Counted from the first letter of the stretch, positions 37,307 through 48,295 are shown. The stretch is 64,000 bases of DNA from Cyanobium sp. NIES-981 (GCF_900088535.1 NZ_LT578417.1:1612001-1676000), one strand, 5' to 3'. A program made the numbers and translations. The notes: generated by a model from the sequence alone, not told the origin.

Positions 37307-37582
37307 ATGGGACGTTCACTCAAAAAAGGTCCGTTTGTCGCCGACAGCCTGCTTCGCAAGGTTGAGAAGCAGAACGCCGCCAACGACAAGACCGTGATCA
37401 AGACCTGGTCACGCGCCTCCACCATCCTGCCGATGATGATCGGCCACACGATTGCCGTCCATAACGGCAAATCCCATGTGCCGGTCTACGTGACCGAACA
37501 GATGGTGGGCCACAAGCTCGGGGAATTCGCCCCCACCCGCACCTTCCGGGGCCACATCAAGGACAAAAAGGGAGGCCGATGA
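37307..37582 (+). CDS. rpsS: 30S ribosomal protein S19
   Basis: S19 lies in the 30S head and contacts S13 and tRNA. The 91-residue protein starts [20 protein letters not shown] and contains [18 protein letters not shown] and [16 protein letters not shown]. It starts at ATG 37307, 35 bases after rplB. Confidence 0.99.
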   Translation: MGRSLKKGPFVADSLLRKVEKQNAANDKTVIKTWSRASTILPMMIGHTIAVHNGKSHVPVYVTEQMVGHKLGEFAPTRTFRGHIKDKKGGR

Positions 37583-37585
37583 TCT

Positions 37586-37939
37586 ATGGCTAACACCGCT
37601 CCGAACCAGGCCCTCGCCCACGGCCGCTACATCCGCGGCTCCGTGAGCAAGGTGCGTCGTGTCCTCGACCAGATCCGCGGCCGCACCTACCGCGAGGCGC
37701 TGATCATGCTCGAGTTCATGCCCTACCGCTCCACCGGGCCCATCACCAAGGTGCTGCGCAGCGCCGTGGCCAACGCCGAGCACAACCTCGGCATGGATCC
37801 GGCCAGCCTGGTGGTGACCACCGCCAGCGCTGACATGGGCCCTTCCATGAAGCGCTACCGGCCCCGCGCCCAGGGTCGCGCCTACGCGATCAAGAAACAG
37901 ACCTGCCACATCAGCATTGCTGTGGCCCCTTCCGCCTGA
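37586..37939 (+). CDS. rplV: 50S ribosomal protein L22
   Basis: L22 contributes a beta-hairpin to the exit tunnel and is a site of macrolide resistance changes. The 117-residue protein contains [20 protein letters not shown] and the hairpin [20 protein letters not shown]. It begins three bases after the rpsS stop. Confidence 0.99.
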   Translation: MANTAPNQALAHGRYIRGSVSKVRRVLDQIRGRTYREALIMLEFMPYRSTGPITKVLRSAVANAEHNLGMDPASLVVTTASADMGPSMKRYRPRAQGRAYAIKKQTCHISIAVAPSA

Positions 37940-37958
37940 CCCCGAGGACACCGAACCG

Positions 37959-38687
37959 ATGGGACACAAAATCCATCCAACCGGCCTGCGCCTGGGGATC
38001 ACCCAGGACCACCGCTCCCGCTGGTACGCCCCGAGCAAGACCTATCCCACCCTCCTGCAGGAGGACGATCGGATCCGCAAGTTCATCCACAAGAAATACG
38101 GCGCCGCCGGCATTTCCGACGTGCTGATCGCCCGCAAGGCCGACCAGCTCGAAGTGGAACTCAAGACCGCACGCCCCGGTGTGCTGGTGGGCCGCCAGGG
38201 CAGCGGCATCGAAGACCTCCGCACCGGCATCCAGAAGACCGTGGGCGATGCGAACCGCCAGGTGCGCATCAACGTGGTGGAGGTGGAGCGCGTCGATGCC
38301 GACGCCTTCCTGCTGGCCGAGTACATCGCCCAGCAGCTCGAGAAGCGGGTGGCCTTCCGCCGCGTGATCCGCATGGCCGTGCAGCGGGCCCAGCGGGCCG
38401 GCGTACTCGGGCTGAAGATCCAGGTGAGCGGTCGCCTGAACGGTGCCGAGATCGCCCGCACCGAGTGGACGCGCGAGGGCCGGGTGCCGCTGCACACCCT
38501 GCGCGCCGACATCGATTACGCCACCAAGCTGGCCAGCACCACCTACGGGGTGCTCGGCATCAAGGTGTGGGTGTTCAAGGGCGAGGTGTTGCCGGGCCAG
38601 AAGGAGCAGCTGCCCGTGGGCGCCGCTCCCCGCCGCCGGACCAGCCGGCAGCCGCAACAGTTCGAAGACCGTTCGAACCAGGAGTGA
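37959..38687 (+). CDS. rpsC: 30S ribosomal protein S3
   Basis: S3 forms part of the mRNA entry channel and its helicase activity. The 242 residues start [20 protein letters not shown]; a KH domain carries the [13 protein letters not shown] loop and the C-terminal domain has [23 protein letters not shown] 37959 is the family start; an in-frame start 42 bases upstream lies inside rplV. Confidence 0.99.
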   Translation: MGHKIHPTGLRLGITQDHRSRWYAPSKTYPTLLQEDDRIRKFIHKKYGAAGISDVLIARKADQLEVELKTARPGVLVGRQGSGIEDLRTGIQKTVGDANRQVRINVVEVERVDADAFLLAEYIAQQLEKRVAFRRVIRMAVQRAQRAGVLGLKIQVSGRLNGAEIARTEWTREGRVPLHTLRADIDYATKLASTTYGVLGIKVWVFKGEVLPGQKEQLPVGAAPRRRTSRQPQQFEDRSNQE

Positions 38688-38703
38688 TCAGGAGGCCTGA
38701 ACC

Positions 38704-39195
38704 ATGCTGAGTCCAAGACGCGTCAAGTTCCGTAAGCAACAGCGAGGCCGCATGCGCGGTGTCGCCACGCGCGGCAACACCATTGCCTTCGGGGAATTTG
38801 CCCTGCAGGCCCAGGAGTGCGGGTGGATCACCTCCCGCCAGATCGAGGCGAGCCGCCGCGCCATGACCCGCTACGTCAAGCGGGGCGGCAAGATCTGGAT
38901 CCGGATCTTCCCGGACAAGCCCGTCACCATGCGCCCCGCGGAAACCCGCATGGGCTCCGGCAAGGGCAACCCGGAATTCTGGGTGGCGGTGATCAAGCCC
39001 GGTCGCATCCTGTTCGAGATGGGGGGGGCTGACATCACCCCCGAGATCGCACGGGAAGCCATGCGCCTGGCGCAGTACAAGCTGCCCGTGAAGACCAAGT
39101 TCCTCACCCTCGACGATCAGCCGGTCGCCGGTGGTGAGACCCCTGCAGCCGCTGCTTCGGTTTCGGCCGAGCCTGCCAACACTGTGGAGTCCTGA
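38704..39195 (+). CDS. rplP: 50S ribosomal protein L16
   Basis: L16 organises the A-site tRNA binding region. Core motifs are [39 protein letters not shown] and [20 protein letters not shown]. At 163 residues it exceeds the usual 137-145 because of an Ala-rich C-terminal tail of about 25 residues ([21 protein letters not shown]). A GGAGG site precedes ATG 38704. Confidence 0.99.
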   Translation: MLSPRRVKFRKQQRGRMRGVATRGNTIAFGEFALQAQECGWITSRQIEASRRAMTRYVKRGGKIWIRIFPDKPVTMRPAETRMGSGKGNPEFWVAVIKPGRILFEMGGADITPEIAREAMRLAQYKLPVKTKFLTLDDQPVAGGETPAAAASVSAEPANTVES

Positions 39196-39197
39196 CC

Positions 39198-39422
39198 ATG
39201 GCCCTTCCTGCTATCGCCGACGTGCGCAAGCTCACGGACGGTGACATCACCGAACAGATCGACGCCACCCGGCGCGAATTGTTCGACCTGCGCTTCCAGC
39301 AGGCCACGCGCCGCCTGGAACATCCCCACCGCTTCAAGGAAGCCCGCATCAAGCTGGCTCACCTGCTCACGGTGCGGAACGAGCGCCAGGCCTCCGCAGC
39401 CCAGGCTGTTTCAGCTACCTGA
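39198..39422 (+). CDS. rpmC: 50S ribosomal protein L29
   Basis: A two-helix protein near the exit tunnel. The 74 residues include the signature [30 protein letters not shown] (outlined) and an N-terminal Ala-rich lead. ATG 39198 follows rplP by two bases. Confidence 0.98.
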   Translation: MALPAIADVRKLTDGDITEQIDATRRELFDLRFQQATRRLEHPHRFKEARIKLAHLLTVRNERQASAAQAVSAT

Positions 39423-39438
39423 TACCCCCCTCGATCCC

Positions 39439-39690
39439 ATGGCACTCAAGGAAAGGGTCGGCACCGTCGTCAGCGACAAGATGGACAAGACGGTGGTGGT
39501 GGCGGTGGAAAACCGCTTCCCTCACCCCATCTACCAGAAGACGGTGAGCCGCACCAAGCGCTACAAGGCCCACGACGAAGACAACAACTGCAAGGTGGGC
39601 GACCGCGTGCGCATCACCGAAACCCGGCCGCTCAGCCGCACCAAGCGCTGGACCGTGGCCGAGGTGATCAACACCTCCGCCGCCACTTGA
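39439..39690 (+). CDS. rpsQ: 30S ribosomal protein S17
   Basis: A primary 16S rRNA-binding OB-fold protein, 83 residues, with [20 protein letters not shown] and the conserved [22 protein letters not shown] 39439 gives the family N terminus; longer in-frame extensions run into rpmC. Confidence 0.99.
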   Translation: MALKERVGTVVSDKMDKTVVVAVENRFPHPIYQKTVSRTKRYKAHDEDNNCKVGDRVRITETRPLSRTKRWTVAEVINTSAAT

Positions 39691-39703
39691 AGAGGAACGA
39701 CCG

Positions 39704-40069
39704 ATGATTCAACAGGAAACGTTTCTCAACGTCGCTGACAACAGCGGCGCCAAGCGCATCCAGTGCATCCGTGTGCTGGGCACCAACCGCCGCTATGCCC
39801 ACGTCGGCGATGTCATCGTGGCCGCCGTGAAGGACGCCATGCCCAACATGGGTGTCAAGAAATCGGATGTGGTCAAGGCCGTGGTGGTGCGCACCAGGGC
39901 CACCCTGCGCCGCGACACCGGCAACGCCATCCGCTTTGATGACAACGCCGCGGTGATCCTGGGCAACGAGAACAACCCGAAGGGCACGCGGGTGTTCGGT
40001 CCGGTGGCCCGCGAACTGCGGGAGCGCAACTTCACCAAGATTGTGTCCCTCGCCCCGGAGGTGATCTGA
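39704..40069 (+). CDS. rplN: 50S ribosomal protein L14
   Basis: L14 forms an intersubunit bridge and binds RsfS. The 121-residue protein starts [20 protein letters not shown] and has [21 protein letters not shown] and [25 protein letters not shown] site lies before ATG 39704. It opens the spc-type part of the superoperon. Confidence 0.99.
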   Translation: MIQQETFLNVADNSGAKRIQCIRVLGTNRRYAHVGDVIVAAVKDAMPNMGVKKSDVVKAVVVRTRATLRRDTGNAIRFDDNAAVILGNENNPKGTRVFGPVARELRERNFTKIVSLAPEVI

Positions 40070-40071
40070 AG

Positions 40072-40428
40072 ATGGCAACCGCAACCCCCAAAGCCACGCC
40101 CGCTACGCGCACCAAGATGCGCATCCGCAAAGGCGACACCGTGCAGGTGATCAGCGGCAAGGACAAGGGCAAGACCGGTGAGGTTCTTCGCACCCTGCCC
40201 TACGAAAACCGAGTGGTGGTGCAAGGCATCAACCTGCGCACCCGGCACGTCAAACCCACCCAGGAGGGTGAAACAGGTCGCATCGTGACCGAGGAGGCCT
40301 CCCTGCACGCCTCCAACGTGATGCTGTATTCCACCAGCAAGAACGTGGCCAGCCGCGTCGAGATCGTTGTGGAGAGCGACGGCACCAAGAAACGCCGTCT
40401 CAAGAAAACCGGGGAAATCCTCGACTGA
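40072..40428 (+). CDS. rplX: 50S ribosomal protein L24
   Basis: A KOW-domain assembly-initiator protein of 118 residues with [21 protein letters not shown] near the N terminus and the [25 protein letters not shown] region. ATG 40072 is two bases after rplN. The 134 bases after it (40429-40562) hold no feature that I can support. Confidence 0.99.
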   Translation: MATATPKATPATRTKMRIRKGDTVQVISGKDKGKTGEVLRTLPYENRVVVQGINLRTRHVKPTQEGETGRIVTEEASLHASNVMLYSTSKNVASRVEIVVESDGTKKRRLKKTGEILD

Positions 40429-40562
40429 ATTCCCACAGCTCTGACCACACCCGCCATCCATGGACGGTGTGAAGTCAGGCCCAACTCCTACAGCGATCTT
40501 TTCATCTCCGAACCCCCGTCCGCCTTCTGACCCCGCCCAGAAGCGCAACCACTTTCCCCGCC

Positions 40563-41102
40563 ATGTCCCTCAAACAGCGCTACCGGGAGACGATTCAGCC
40601 CAAGCTCCTCAAGGATCTGAATCTCTCCAATGTCCACGAAGTCCCGAAGGTGGTGAAAGTCACCGTCAACCGGGGCCTGGGCGAAGCCGCCCAGAACGCC
40701 AAGGCTCTTGAGGCCTCCATCACCGAGATGGCCACCATCACCGGGCAGAAGGTGGTGGTGACCAGGGCCAAGAAGGCCATTGCCGGCTTCAAGATCCGCC
40801 AGGGCATGCCCATCGGCGTGGCGGTCACCTTGCGCGGTGAGCGCATGTACGCGTTCCTGGAACGCCTGATCCATCTGGCCCTGCCGCGCATCCGCGACTT
40901 CCGCGGAGTGAGCCCCAAGAGCTTCGATGGACGTGGCAACTACACCCTGGGGATTCGGGAACAGATCATCTTCCCTGAGATCTCGTTCGACAAGATCGAC
41001 GCGATCCGTGGCATGGACGTCACGATCGTGACCAGCGCCCGTAACGACGAAGAGGGCCGGGCCCTCCTCCGCGAGATGGGAATGCCGTTCCGCAGCAACT
41101 GA
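40563..41102 (+). CDS. rplE: 50S ribosomal protein L5
   Basis: L5 binds 5S rRNA and contacts P-site tRNA and S13. The 179 residues include [33 protein letters not shown] (outlined), a [21 protein letters not shown] core, and [20 protein letters not shown] at the end. rpsN, which usually follows in the spc operon, is absent. Confidence 0.99.
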   Translation: MSLKQRYRETIQPKLLKDLNLSNVHEVPKVVKVTVNRGLGEAAQNAKALEASITEMATITGQKVVVTRAKKAIAGFKIRQGMPIGVAVTLRGERMYAFLERLIHLALPRIRDFRGVSPKSFDGRGNYTLGIREQIIFPEISFDKIDAIRGMDVTIVTSARNDEEGRALLREMGMPFRSN

Positions 41103-41121
41103 GCCCTCTTCGGACCCGACC

Positions 41122-41523
41122 ATGGCCAATCACGACCCGATTTCCGACATGCTCACCCGCATCCGCAATGCGAGTGAGAAGCATCACGAGACCACCCGTA
41201 TCCCCTCCTCCCGCCTCCTCCGCAGCATTGCCAACGTGCTGCAGAAGGAAGGCTTCATCGCCGGCATCAGCGAAGAGGGCGAGGGTGTGCAGAAGCACCT
41301 CGTGGTGGAACTCAAGTACAGCGGCAAGCACCGCCAGCCCACGATCCGCTCCGTGCAGCGCGTCAGCAAGCCCGGTCTGCGCATCTACAAGAACAACCGC
41401 CAGCTGCCCAAGGTGCTCGGTGGCCTCGGTGTGGCCATCATCTCCACCTCCAAAGGTGTGATGAGCGACCGCGACGCCCGCAAGCAGGGCGTGGGTGGCG
41501 AAGTGCTCTGCTACGTCTACTGA
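41122..41523 (+). CDS. rpsH: 30S ribosomal protein S8
   Basis: A primary 16S rRNA binder; in E. coli also the spc operon repressor. The 133-residue protein has [20 protein letters not shown] and the C-terminal [20 protein letters not shown]. It starts at ATG 41122, 19 bases after rplE. Confidence 0.99.
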   Translation: MANHDPISDMLTRIRNASEKHHETTRIPSSRLLRSIANVLQKEGFIAGISEEGEGVQKHLVVELKYSGKHRQPTIRSVQRVSKPGLRIYKNNRQLPKVLGGLGVAIISTSKGVMSDRDARKQGVGGEVLCYVY

Positions 41524-41539
41524 TCAGGGAGATTGACTC

Positions 41540-42079
41540 ATGTCACGTATTGGTAAAGCCCCCATTTCCTTGCCCGACAAGGTCACCGTCAGCCTCAGCG
41601 GCCTCGCGGTGACCGTCAAAGGCCCCAAGGGGGAACTGAGCCGCACCCTCCCCGAGGGGGTGGCGGTTGCCCAGGAGGGCAGCACGATCGTGGTGAGCCC
41701 CACCAGCGAGAGCCGCCGCTCCCGTGAGCGCCACGGCCTCTGCCGCACGCTGGTGGCCAACATGGTCGAGGGCGTCAGCCAGGGCTACACCCGCAAGCTC
41801 GAGATCGTCGGGGTGGGCTACCGCGCCGCCGTCCAGGGCAAGAAGCTCGTGGTGTCAGCCGGCTACAGCCACCCGGTGGAGATGGTGCCCCCGGAGGGCG
41901 TCACCTTCGCCGTCGAGGGCAACACCACCGTGCTCGTCTCCGGCGCCGACAAGGAGCTGGTGGGCAACGAAGCCGCCAAGGTGCGCGCCATCCGCCCGCC
42001 CGAGCCCTACAAGGGCAAGGGCATCAAATACGCGGGCGAGCGCATCCTGCGCAAGGCCGGCAAGACCGGCAAGAAATGA
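41540..42079 (+). CDS. rplF: 50S ribosomal protein L6
   Basis: L6 supports the sarcin-ricin loop near the factor-binding centre. The 179 residues start [20 protein letters not shown] and include [15 protein letters not shown] and the C-terminal signature [26 protein letters not shown] site precedes ATG 41540. Confidence 0.99.
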   Translation: MSRIGKAPISLPDKVTVSLSGLAVTVKGPKGELSRTLPEGVAVAQEGSTIVVSPTSESRRSRERHGLCRTLVANMVEGVSQGYTRKLEIVGVGYRAAVQGKKLVVSAGYSHPVEMVPPEGVTFAVEGNTTVLVSGADKELVGNEAAKVRAIRPPEPYKGKGIKYAGERILRKAGKTGKK

Positions 42080-42111
42080 GGTCTGCCTGAGCGTCGTTAC
42101 CCTGTATTGCC

Positions 42112-42477
42112 ATGTCATCCCCCTCTCGCAAAGAGCAGACCCAGAAGCGCCACCGCCGTCTGCGTCGCCATCTCACCGGCACAGCCGACCGTCCGCGCCT
42201 GGCCGTCTTCCGCTCCAACAACCACATCTACGCCCAGGTCATCGACGATGCCGCCCAGAGCACGCTGTGCTCGGCTTCGACGGTGGACAAGGAGCTGCGT
42301 CCCAGCGTGACCGCAAGTGGCACCTGCGACGCCTCCGTGGCCGTCGGCCAGCTCGTGGCCAAGCGTGCCCTGGCCAAGGGCATCTCCCAGGTGGTCTTCG
42401 ATCGCGGCGGCAACCTGTACCACGGCCGGGTCAAGGCCCTGGCTGACGCCGCCCGGGAAGCGGGCCTTCAGTTCTGA
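42112..42477 (+). CDS. rplR: 50S ribosomal protein L18
   Basis: A 5S rRNA-binding protein, 121 residues, with [35 protein letters not shown] and [20 protein letters not shown]. It starts at ATG 42112, 33 bases after rplF. Confidence 0.99.
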   Translation: MSSPSRKEQTQKRHRRLRRHLTGTADRPRLAVFRSNNHIYAQVIDDAAQSTLCSASTVDKELRPSVTASGTCDASVAVGQLVAKRALAKGISQVVFDRGGNLYHGRVKALADAAREAGLQF

Positions 42478-42491
42478 TCCCGACTTTCACC

Positions 42492-43136
42492 ATGACCGAA
42501 ACCAACGATCAAGTTCAATCCAACGCCGTTCCAGCCGCAGCCGACGTCCCGGCGGCGGCGGATGGCCAGCAGGAGCGCCGAGGCGGCCGCGGCGAAGGCC
42601 GGGGTGATCGCCGTGGTGGCCGGGGCCGCGACAACCGCCGCGGCCAGGAACGCGACTCCGAATGGCAGGAGCGGGTCGTCCAGATCCGTCGCGTCTCCAA
42701 GACCGTGAAAGGCGGCAAGAAGATGAGCTTCCGCGCCATCGTGGTGGTGGGCAACGAGAAGGGCCAGGTGGGCGTCGGGGTCGGCAAGGCCGGCGATGTG
42801 ATCGGTGCCGTTCGCAAAGGTGTGGCCGACGGCAAGAAGCACCTGGTCAAGGTGCCTCTCACCCGCAGCAACTCCATCCCCACCCTGAGCAACGGCCGCG
42901 ATGGCGCCGCCAGCGTGCTGATCCGGCCCGCCGCTCCCGGTACCGGGGTGATCGCAGGCGGCTCCATCCGCACCGTGCTCGAGCTGGCCGGAATCAAGAA
43001 CGTGCTGGCCAAGCGCCTCGGGTCCAAGACCCCGCTCAACAATGCACGCGCCGCCATGGAGGCCCTCGCCGGGCTCCGCACCCACAAGGAGACCGCCAAG
43101 GAGCGGGGCATCTCCCTTGAGCAGATCTACTCCTGA
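42492..43136 (+). CDS. rpsE: 30S ribosomal protein S5
   Basis: S5 affects decoding accuracy and mRNA unwinding. The 214-residue protein has a 55-residue N-terminal extension rich in Gly, Arg and Ala ([20 protein letters not shown]). The standard core follows: [37 protein letters not shown] and [16 protein letters not shown]. rpmD, which often follows, is absent. Confidence 0.99.
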   Translation: MTETNDQVQSNAVPAAADVPAAADGQQERRGGRGEGRGDRRGGRGRDNRRGQERDSEWQERVVQIRRVSKTVKGGKKMSFRAIVVVGNEKGQVGVGVGKAGDVIGAVRKGVADGKKHLVKVPLTRSNSIPTLSNGRDGAASVLIRPAAPGTGVIAGGSIRTVLELAGIKNVLAKRLGSKTPLNNARAAMEALAGLRTHKETAKERGISLEQIYS

Positions 43137-43145
43137 GGCCTCCCG

Positions 43146-43595
43146 ATGAGCATCACTCTTCAATCTCTCCAAGCCAACCCCGGCGCCCGGCGCCGCAAGC
43201 TGCGCAAGGGCCGCGGCATCGCCGCCGGCCAGGGGGCCAGCTGCGGCTTCGGCATGCGGGGCCAGAAGTCCCGTTCCGGCCGCCCCACCCGTCCCGGTTT
43301 CGAGGGCGGCCAGATGCCCCTCTACAGGCGCGTGCCCAAGCTCAAGCACTTTGAGCTGGTGAACCGCAAGGAATTCACCGTGATCAATGTGGCGAAGCTC
43401 GAAGCCTGCACCGCCGGCAGCACCGTGAACCTTGACTCCCTGGTGAAGCAGGGCATCGTGACCAGCCCCAAGCACCCCCTCAAGGTGCTCGGCAACGGCG
43501 ACCTCTCGGTGAAACTCACCGTGCAGGCCTCCGCCTTCACAGCCAGTGCCCGCGCCAAGATCGAAGCCGCAGGCGGCAGCTGCGAAGTCATCTGA
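43146..43595 (+). CDS. rplO: 50S ribosomal protein L15
   Basis: A late-assembly 23S rRNA-binding protein of 149 residues, with the Gly/Arg-rich N terminus [37 protein letters not shown] and a C-terminal L18e-like fold ending in [11 protein letters not shown] hairpin with a T-run follows it. Confidence 0.99.
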   Translation: MSITLQSLQANPGARRRKLRKGRGIAAGQGASCGFGMRGQKSRSGRPTRPGFEGGQMPLYRRVPKLKHFELVNRKEFTVINVAKLEACTAGSTVNLDSLVKQGIVTSPKHPLKVLGNGDLSVKLTVQASAFTASARAKIEAAGGSCEVI

Positions 43596-43640
43596 CTCCC
43601 CCCGGCGCCAGCCACGCCCGGCCGTCGCCCTAAGGTCTGA

Positions 43641-43672
43641 GCCGTCTGCCGGAATGCGGCGGACGGCTTTTT
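43641..43672 (+). terminator. Terminator-like hairpin between rplO and secY
   Basis: An 11-bp stem GCCGTCTGCCG/CGGCGGACGGC with one G-U pair and a five-base loop, followed by TTTTT (43668-43672). It lies inside the ribosomal superoperon, so it probably attenuates rather than ends transcription. Confidence 0.75.
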
Positions 43673-43727
43673 GATGCCTTCCACCGCAGGATGCGGCCGC
43701 TTCTCCCTTCCCCCAAGCCCAACCACC

Positions 43728-45047
43728 ATGCTTCTCAGTCGGGGACGCAACCCCAGCGCCGGTGAGATCCTCAGCCAGCTGATCCAGTCCAAGGGACTGC
43801 GCGACCGGGTGATCACCACCCTCGGCCTTCTCCTGCTGGTCCGGCTCGGCATCTACATCCCCGTTCCCGGGATCGACCGGGTGGCCTTCCAGGACTTCCT
43901 CGCCAGGGGGGGGCAGCTGATCGGCTTCCTGGACATCTTCACCGGTGGCGGCCTCTCCACCCTGGGCGTGTTCGCCCTTGGCATCCTGCCTTTCATCAAC
44001 GCCTCGATCATCATCCAGCTGCTCACGGCCGCCCTGCCGCAGCTGGAGGAGCTTCAGAAGAACGAGGGAGAGGCCGGACGTCGCAAGATCGCCCAGATCA
44101 CGCGCTACGTCGCCCTCGGCTGGGGAATCCTCCAGAGCACCGTCTTCGCCCTGATCCTGCGCCAGTACGCCACCGAGGGGCTCTCCGAGCCGGTGTTCGT
44201 GCTCCAGACCGCCCTGGCCCTGGTCACAGGATCCATGATCGTGATGTGGATCAGCGAGGTGATCACCGAGCGGGGCATCGGCCAGGGGGCTTCCTTGGTG
44301 ATCTTCGTGAACATCGTGGCCACCCTGCCGCGGGCCCTGGGCTCCACGATCGAGCTGGCCCAGAGCGGTGACCGCAGCACCGTGGGTGGGATCGTGGTGC
44401 TGGTGCTGGTGTTCCTGCTCACGATCGTGGGAATCATCTTCGTGCAGGAGGGGAACCGGCGGATCCCGATCGTGAGCGCCAAGCGCCAGGTGGGCGGCGT
44501 GAATCTGCTGGCGGCCCGGCAGAGCTACCTGCCGCTGAAGCTCAACGCCGGTGGGGTGATGCCGATCATCTTCGCCTCGGCTGTGGTGTTCCTGCCGCTC
44601 ACCATCGCCAACCTCACCCGCAGCCCCTGGCTGATCCAGGTGGCGGGGTACCTCAATCCCAACAGCAGCACCCCCTGGCTCTACGCCCTGGTGTTCTTCG
44701 GGCTGATCGTGGGCTTCTCCTTCTTCTACGCCTCGCTCACAGTGAACCCGGTGGACATCGCCACCAACCTCAAGCGCGGTGGGGTCGCGGTGCCGGGTGT
44801 GCGGCCCGGCTCAGCCACGGCCGCCTACCTGGGCGGTGTGCAGAACCGCCTCACCCTGCTGGGTGCCCTCTTCCTGGGAGCCGTGGCCATCATCCCTTCG
44901 GCCGTGGAGGGCGCCACCCAGGTCCGCACCTTTCAGGGCCTGGGGGCCACGTCTCTGCTGATCCTGGTGGGTGTGGCCATCGACACCGCCAAGCAGGTGC
45001 AGACCTACGTGATCTCCCAGCGCTACGAGGGCATGGTGCGGCAGTAG
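43728..45047 (+). CDS. secY: Preprotein translocase subunit SecY
   Basis: The channel protein of the Sec translocon in plasma and thylakoid membranes. The 439 residues form about ten hydrophobic segments, with IYIPVPGIDRVAF, the plug-region GGGLSTLGVFALGILPFINASII (outlined), YYAS-like FFYASLTVNPVDIATNLKRGG and a C-terminal SQRYEGMVRQ. ATG 43728 gives the family N terminus (MLLSRGRNPSAGEILSQ). Confidence 0.99.
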   Translation: MLLSRGRNPSAGEILSQLIQSKGLRDRVITTLGLLLLVRLGIYIPVPGIDRVAFQDFLARGGQLIGFLDIFTGGGLSTLGVFALGILPFINASIIIQLLTAALPQLEELQKNEGEAGRRKIAQITRYVALGWGILQSTVFALILRQYATEGLSEPVFVLQTALALVTGSMIVMWISEVITERGIGQGASLVIFVNIVATLPRALGSTIELAQSGDRSTVGGIVVLVLVFLLTIVGIIFVQEGNRRIPIVSAKRQVGGVNLLAARQSYLPLKLNAGGVMPIIFASAVVFLPLTIANLTRSPWLIQVAGYLNPNSSTPWLYALVFFGLIVGFSFFYASLTVNPVDIATNLKRGGVAVPGVRPGSATAAYLGGVQNRLTLLGALFLGAVAIIPSAVEGATQVRTFQGLGATSLLILVGVAIDTAKQVQTYVISQRYEGMVRQ

Positions 45048-45099
45048 CTCCGCCTCCGCCCCAGCCCGTCCACTCCCCCCCTCTCCCCCTACCCGCCCG

Positions 45100-45660
45100 A
45101 TGAAGCAACGCGTTCTGTTCCTGGGTCCCCCCGGTGCCGGCAAGGGCACCCAGGCCCAGCTTCTGGCAGGCTCGCGCCAGCTGCTGCACCTCTCCACCGG
45201 TGATCTGCTGCGGGCGGAGGTGGCGGCCGGCTCCGCCCTCGGCCAGGAGGCCGCCGCTGTGATGGCCCGGGGAGAACTGGTGAGCGACGCCCTGGTGCTG
45301 GCCATCGTCCGCAGCCGGCTGGAGCAGCAGGCGGCCTCAGGCGGGGGTGGGTGGTTGCTGGACGGTTTCCCCCGCAACGTGCCGCAGGCCGAGGCCCTCG
45401 AAAGCCTGCTTGAGGAGCTCGGTCAGCAGATCGAACTGGTGGTGCTGATGGAGCTGGACGACGCCGTGCTGCTGCAGAGGCTGCTGGGCCGGGGCCGGGA
45501 GGACGACAACCAGGAGGTGATCCGCCATCGCCTGGAGGTCTACCGGGATCAGACGGCTCCCCTGATCCGCTTCTATGGCGACAGGGGCCTGCTGCAGCCC
45601 GTCGATGCCAGCGGCGAGGTGGAGAGCGTCAGCCAACGGATCGATGCCCTGCTGGGCTGA
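45100..45660 (+). CDS. adk: Adenylate kinase
   Basis: It interconverts ATP, AMP and ADP. The 186-residue protein has Walker [13 protein letters not shown], the AMP-binding [14 protein letters not shown] and [15 protein letters not shown], and [10 protein letters not shown] in a short LID. No zinc Cys cluster is present and the protein is of the short type usual in cyanobacteria. It follows secY as in many spc operons. map and infA are not found after it. Confidence 0.98.
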   Translation: MKQRVLFLGPPGAGKGTQAQLLAGSRQLLHLSTGDLLRAEVAAGSALGQEAAAVMARGELVSDALVLAIVRSRLEQQAASGGGGWLLDGFPRNVPQAEALESLLEELGQQIELVVLMELDDAVLLQRLLGRGREDDNQEVIRHRLEVYRDQTAPLIRFYGDRGLLQPVDASGEVESVSQRIDALLG

Positions 45661-45740
45661 GGTGCGCCTGGGTCGCTGAGCAGGGGCGGTTGACCGTTGT
45701 GATACGGTGGCGGTTTGCAAAACCGGAGAGCACAACGCCC

Positions 45741-45854
45741 ATGAAGGTGCGTGCCTCAGTCAAGAAGATGTGCGACAAGTGCCGGGTGATCCGCCGCCAC
45801 GGCCGGGTCATGGTGATCTGCACCAACCCCAAGCACAAGCAGCGCCAGGGCTGA
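45741..45854 (+). CDS. rpmJ: 50S ribosomal protein L36
   Basis: A 37-residue zinc-ribbon protein: [20 protein letters not shown] and, at the end, [13 protein letters not shown]. The ligands are Cys11, Cys14, Cys27 and His32. A possible -10 element TACGGT lies at 45703-45708. The 143 bases between it and rpsM (45855-45997) show nothing recognisable. Confidence 0.99.
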   Translation: MKVRASVKKMCDKCRVIRRHGRVMVICTNPKHKQRQG

Positions 45855-45997
45855 TCCCAGCCCGGGACGTCCCCCAAGGCCGCTGCACCCGCCGCTGACC
45901 TCGCCCCGCAAGGCCAGCCCCTCCACCCTGGGCCCGGCTCCGCCGGCCCACCCTGCCCCAGGCATGGGCACCCCTGACCCTTGATCGTTATCCCCAC

Positions 45998-46363
45998 GTG
46001 GCTCGGATTGCCGGCGTTGATATCCCTCGCGACAAGCGGGTTGAGATCGCTCTCACCTATGTGTATGGCATCGGTCTCACCCGTGCCCAGAAGATCCTGG
46101 CCAAAACCGGCGTCGACCCGGACACCCGGGTGAAGGATCTCAGCGACGCCGACGTGCAGAAGCTGCGCGGTGCCGCCGAGACCTTCACCCTCGAGGGGGA
46201 CCTGCGGCGCCAGGAAGGCATGGCCCTCAAGCGCCTGCAGGACATCGGTTGCCTGCGGGGACGGCGTCATCGCATGGGTCTTCCCGTGCGTGGACAGCGC
46301 ACCCGCACCAATGCGCGCACCCGCCGGGGCGCTCGCAAAACCGTGGCAGGCAAGAAGAAGTAG
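45998..46363 (+). CDS. rpsM: 30S ribosomal protein S13
   Basis: A head protein contacting P-site tRNA and the 50S subunit. The 121 residues start [20 protein letters not shown] and end with the basic tail [20 protein letters not shown]. It starts at GTG 45998, the only start matching the family N terminus. Confidence 0.99.
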   Translation: MARIAGVDIPRDKRVEIALTYVYGIGLTRAQKILAKTGVDPDTRVKDLSDADVQKLRGAAETFTLEGDLRRQEGMALKRLQDIGCLRGRRHRMGLPVRGQRTRTNARTRRGARKTVAGKKK

Positions 46364-46515
46364 TCGCCGCTTCACCCCACGGGTGGCCACCGGCCACTCC
46401 CCCGCCCTGCCGCCGGATTCCTTGCCACCGCCTGCCCAGACGGTCAGCAGCTCCGGCGTCACCAGGGTGTCCCCACGTTCCCTGATCACCTCCTGCCCGA
46501 GCAGGTCCCCCCACC

Positions 46516-46908
46516 ATGGCGAAGCCAGCCAAGAAAACCGGTCCGAAGAAGGCCAAGCGCAACGTTCCCAATGGCGTTGCCCACATCCAGAGCACCTTCA
46601 ACAACACGATCGTGTCGATCACCGACACGGCCGGTGAGGTGATCTCCTGGAGTTCTGCGGGCGCCAGCGGCTTCAAGGGAGCGCGCAAGGGCACCCCCTT
46701 CGCGGCCCAGACCGCCGCGGAAGCTGCCGCCCGGCGCGCCCTCGAGCAGGGCATGCGTCAGATCGAGGTGCTGGTGCGCGGTCCCGGTTCCGGCCGCGAG
46801 ACCGCCATCCGCGCCCTGCAGGTCGCAGGCCTCGAAATCACCTTGATTCGCGACGTCACGCCGCTGCCCCACAACGGCTGCCGGCGCTCCAAGCGCCGCC
46901 GCGTCTGA
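46516..46908 (+). CDS. rpsK: 30S ribosomal protein S11
   Basis: A platform protein near the E-site mRNA, 130 residues, with [40 protein letters not shown] and the C-terminal [15 protein letters not shown]. The 152 bases upstream carry no visible feature. ATG 46516. Confidence 0.99.
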   Translation: MAKPAKKTGPKKAKRNVPNGVAHIQSTFNNTIVSITDTAGEVISWSSAGASGFKGARKGTPFAAQTAAEAAARRALEQGMRQIEVLVRGPGSGRETAIRALQVAGLEITLIRDVTPLPHNGCRRSKRRRV

Positions 46909-46967
46909 AGACCGTCGCCCCGTTCCAGCCAACGGGCCCACTGCCCAATCTCCCGACTCTTCAGACC

Positions 46968-47906
46968 GTGCTGCACTACCAAATCGACCGGATCGAACAC
47001 CAGGTGGCGGAAGACCGCGCCCAGACCGGTGTCTTCCTGATCGGCCCCCTCGACAGGGGTCAGGCCACCACCCTGGGCAATGCCCTGCGGCGGGTGCTGA
47101 TCGGCGGCCTTGAAGGCAGCGCCATCACCGCCGTGCGCATCTCCGGCGTCAACCATGAGTACGCCACCGTCCCCGGTGTCCGCGAAGACGTTCTGGACAT
47201 CCTGCTGAACTGCAAGCAGGTGGCGGTCAACAGCCGCAGCCGGGAGCTTGAGATCGGCCGGCTGGTGGTGAACGGCCCTGCCACTGTGACCGCAGCCGAC
47301 CTGCAGTTCTCCTCCCAGGTTCAGGTGATCGACCCCGACCGGCTGATCGCCACCGTGGCCGAGGGCTTCGGCCTCGAGATGGAGGTGCATGTGGAGCGGG
47401 GTGTCGGTTACCGGCCTGTGGACCGCCACAGCGAGGACACCAGTGCCATCGATCTGCTCCAGATCGATGCGGTGTTCAAGCCCGTGAAGCGGGTGAACTA
47501 CACCGTGGATGAAACCGCCGTGGGTGAGGGCGGCTCGGCCCGGGAGCGCCTGCGGCTGGAGATCGAGACCAACGGCAGCATCACCCCGGATGACGCCATG
47601 GCCCAGGCAGCCAACCAGCTCATCGCCCTCTTCCAGCCCCTCGCCACCCTCAGCGTCGTCGAGGAGGCTGGGCAGGAGCCCGAGCCTTCGGCTGAGGCCC
47701 AGATCCCGCTGGAAGAGCTGAACCTGTCGGTTCGGGCCTACAACTGCCTGAAGCGCGCCCAGGTCAACTCCGTGTCCGACCTGATGGGCTTCAGCTACGA
47801 AGACCTGCTGGAGATCAAGAACTTCGGCTCCAAGTCGGCTGATGAGGTGATCGAGGCGCTGGAGCGCATCGGCATCACCCTGCCCCAGAGCCGCACCAGC
47901 GCCTGA
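46968..47906 (+). CDS. rpoA: DNA-directed RNA polymerase subunit alpha
   Basis: The alpha subunit dimer is the platform for RNA polymerase assembly. The 312-residue protein has the N-terminal dimerisation domain ([25 protein letters not shown], outlined) and a C-terminal domain with [20 protein letters not shown] and [20 protein letters not shown], which binds UP elements and activators. It starts at GTG 46968. Confidence 0.99.
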   Translation: MLHYQIDRIEHQVAEDRAQTGVFLIGPLDRGQATTLGNALRRVLIGGLEGSAITAVRISGVNHEYATVPGVREDVLDILLNCKQVAVNSRSRELEIGRLVVNGPATVTAADLQFSSQVQVIDPDRLIATVAEGFGLEMEVHVERGVGYRPVDRHSEDTSAIDLLQIDAVFKPVKRVNYTVDETAVGEGGSARERLRLEIETNGSITPDDAMAQAANQLIALFQPLATLSVVEEAGQEPEPSAEAQIPLEELNLSVRAYNCLKRAQVNSVSDLMGFSYEDLLEIKNFGSKSADEVIEALERIGITLPQSRTSA

Positions 47907-47944
47907 TCGGCGGCATCCGAATCCTCCCTAGCAACCCACGAACG

Positions 47945-48295
47945 ATGCGTCACCAATGCCGAGTCCCGATGCTGGGACGCCCCGCCGACCAACGCAAGGC
48001 CATGCTGCGTGGCCTCACCACCCAGCTGATCCGCGAGGGTCGCGTCACCACCACCAAGGCCCGCGCCAAGGCACTCCGCGATGAGGCCGAGCGGATGATC
48101 ACCCTGGCCAAGGACGGCACCCTCGCGGCCCGCCGCCGCGCCATGGGCTACATCTACGACAAGCAGCTCGTGCACGCCCTGTTCGACAAGGCCCAGGAGC
48201 GCTACGGCGACCGCCAGGGTGGCTACACCCGGATCATCCGCACCATTCCGCGCCGCGGTGACAACGCCGAGATGGCCATCATCGAGCTGGTCTGA
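47945..48295 (+). CDS. rplQ: 50S ribosomal protein L17
   Basis: A 116-residue protein near the tunnel exit, starting [20 protein letters not shown] and ending with [20 protein letters not shown] and IIELV. It starts at ATG 47945, 38 bases after rpoA, as in most alpha operons. Confidence 0.99.
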   Translation: MRHQCRVPMLGRPADQRKAMLRGLTTQLIREGRVTTTKARAKALRDEAERMITLAKDGTLAARRRAMGYIYDKQLVHALFDKAQERYGDRQGGYTRIIRTIPRRGDNAEMAIIELV

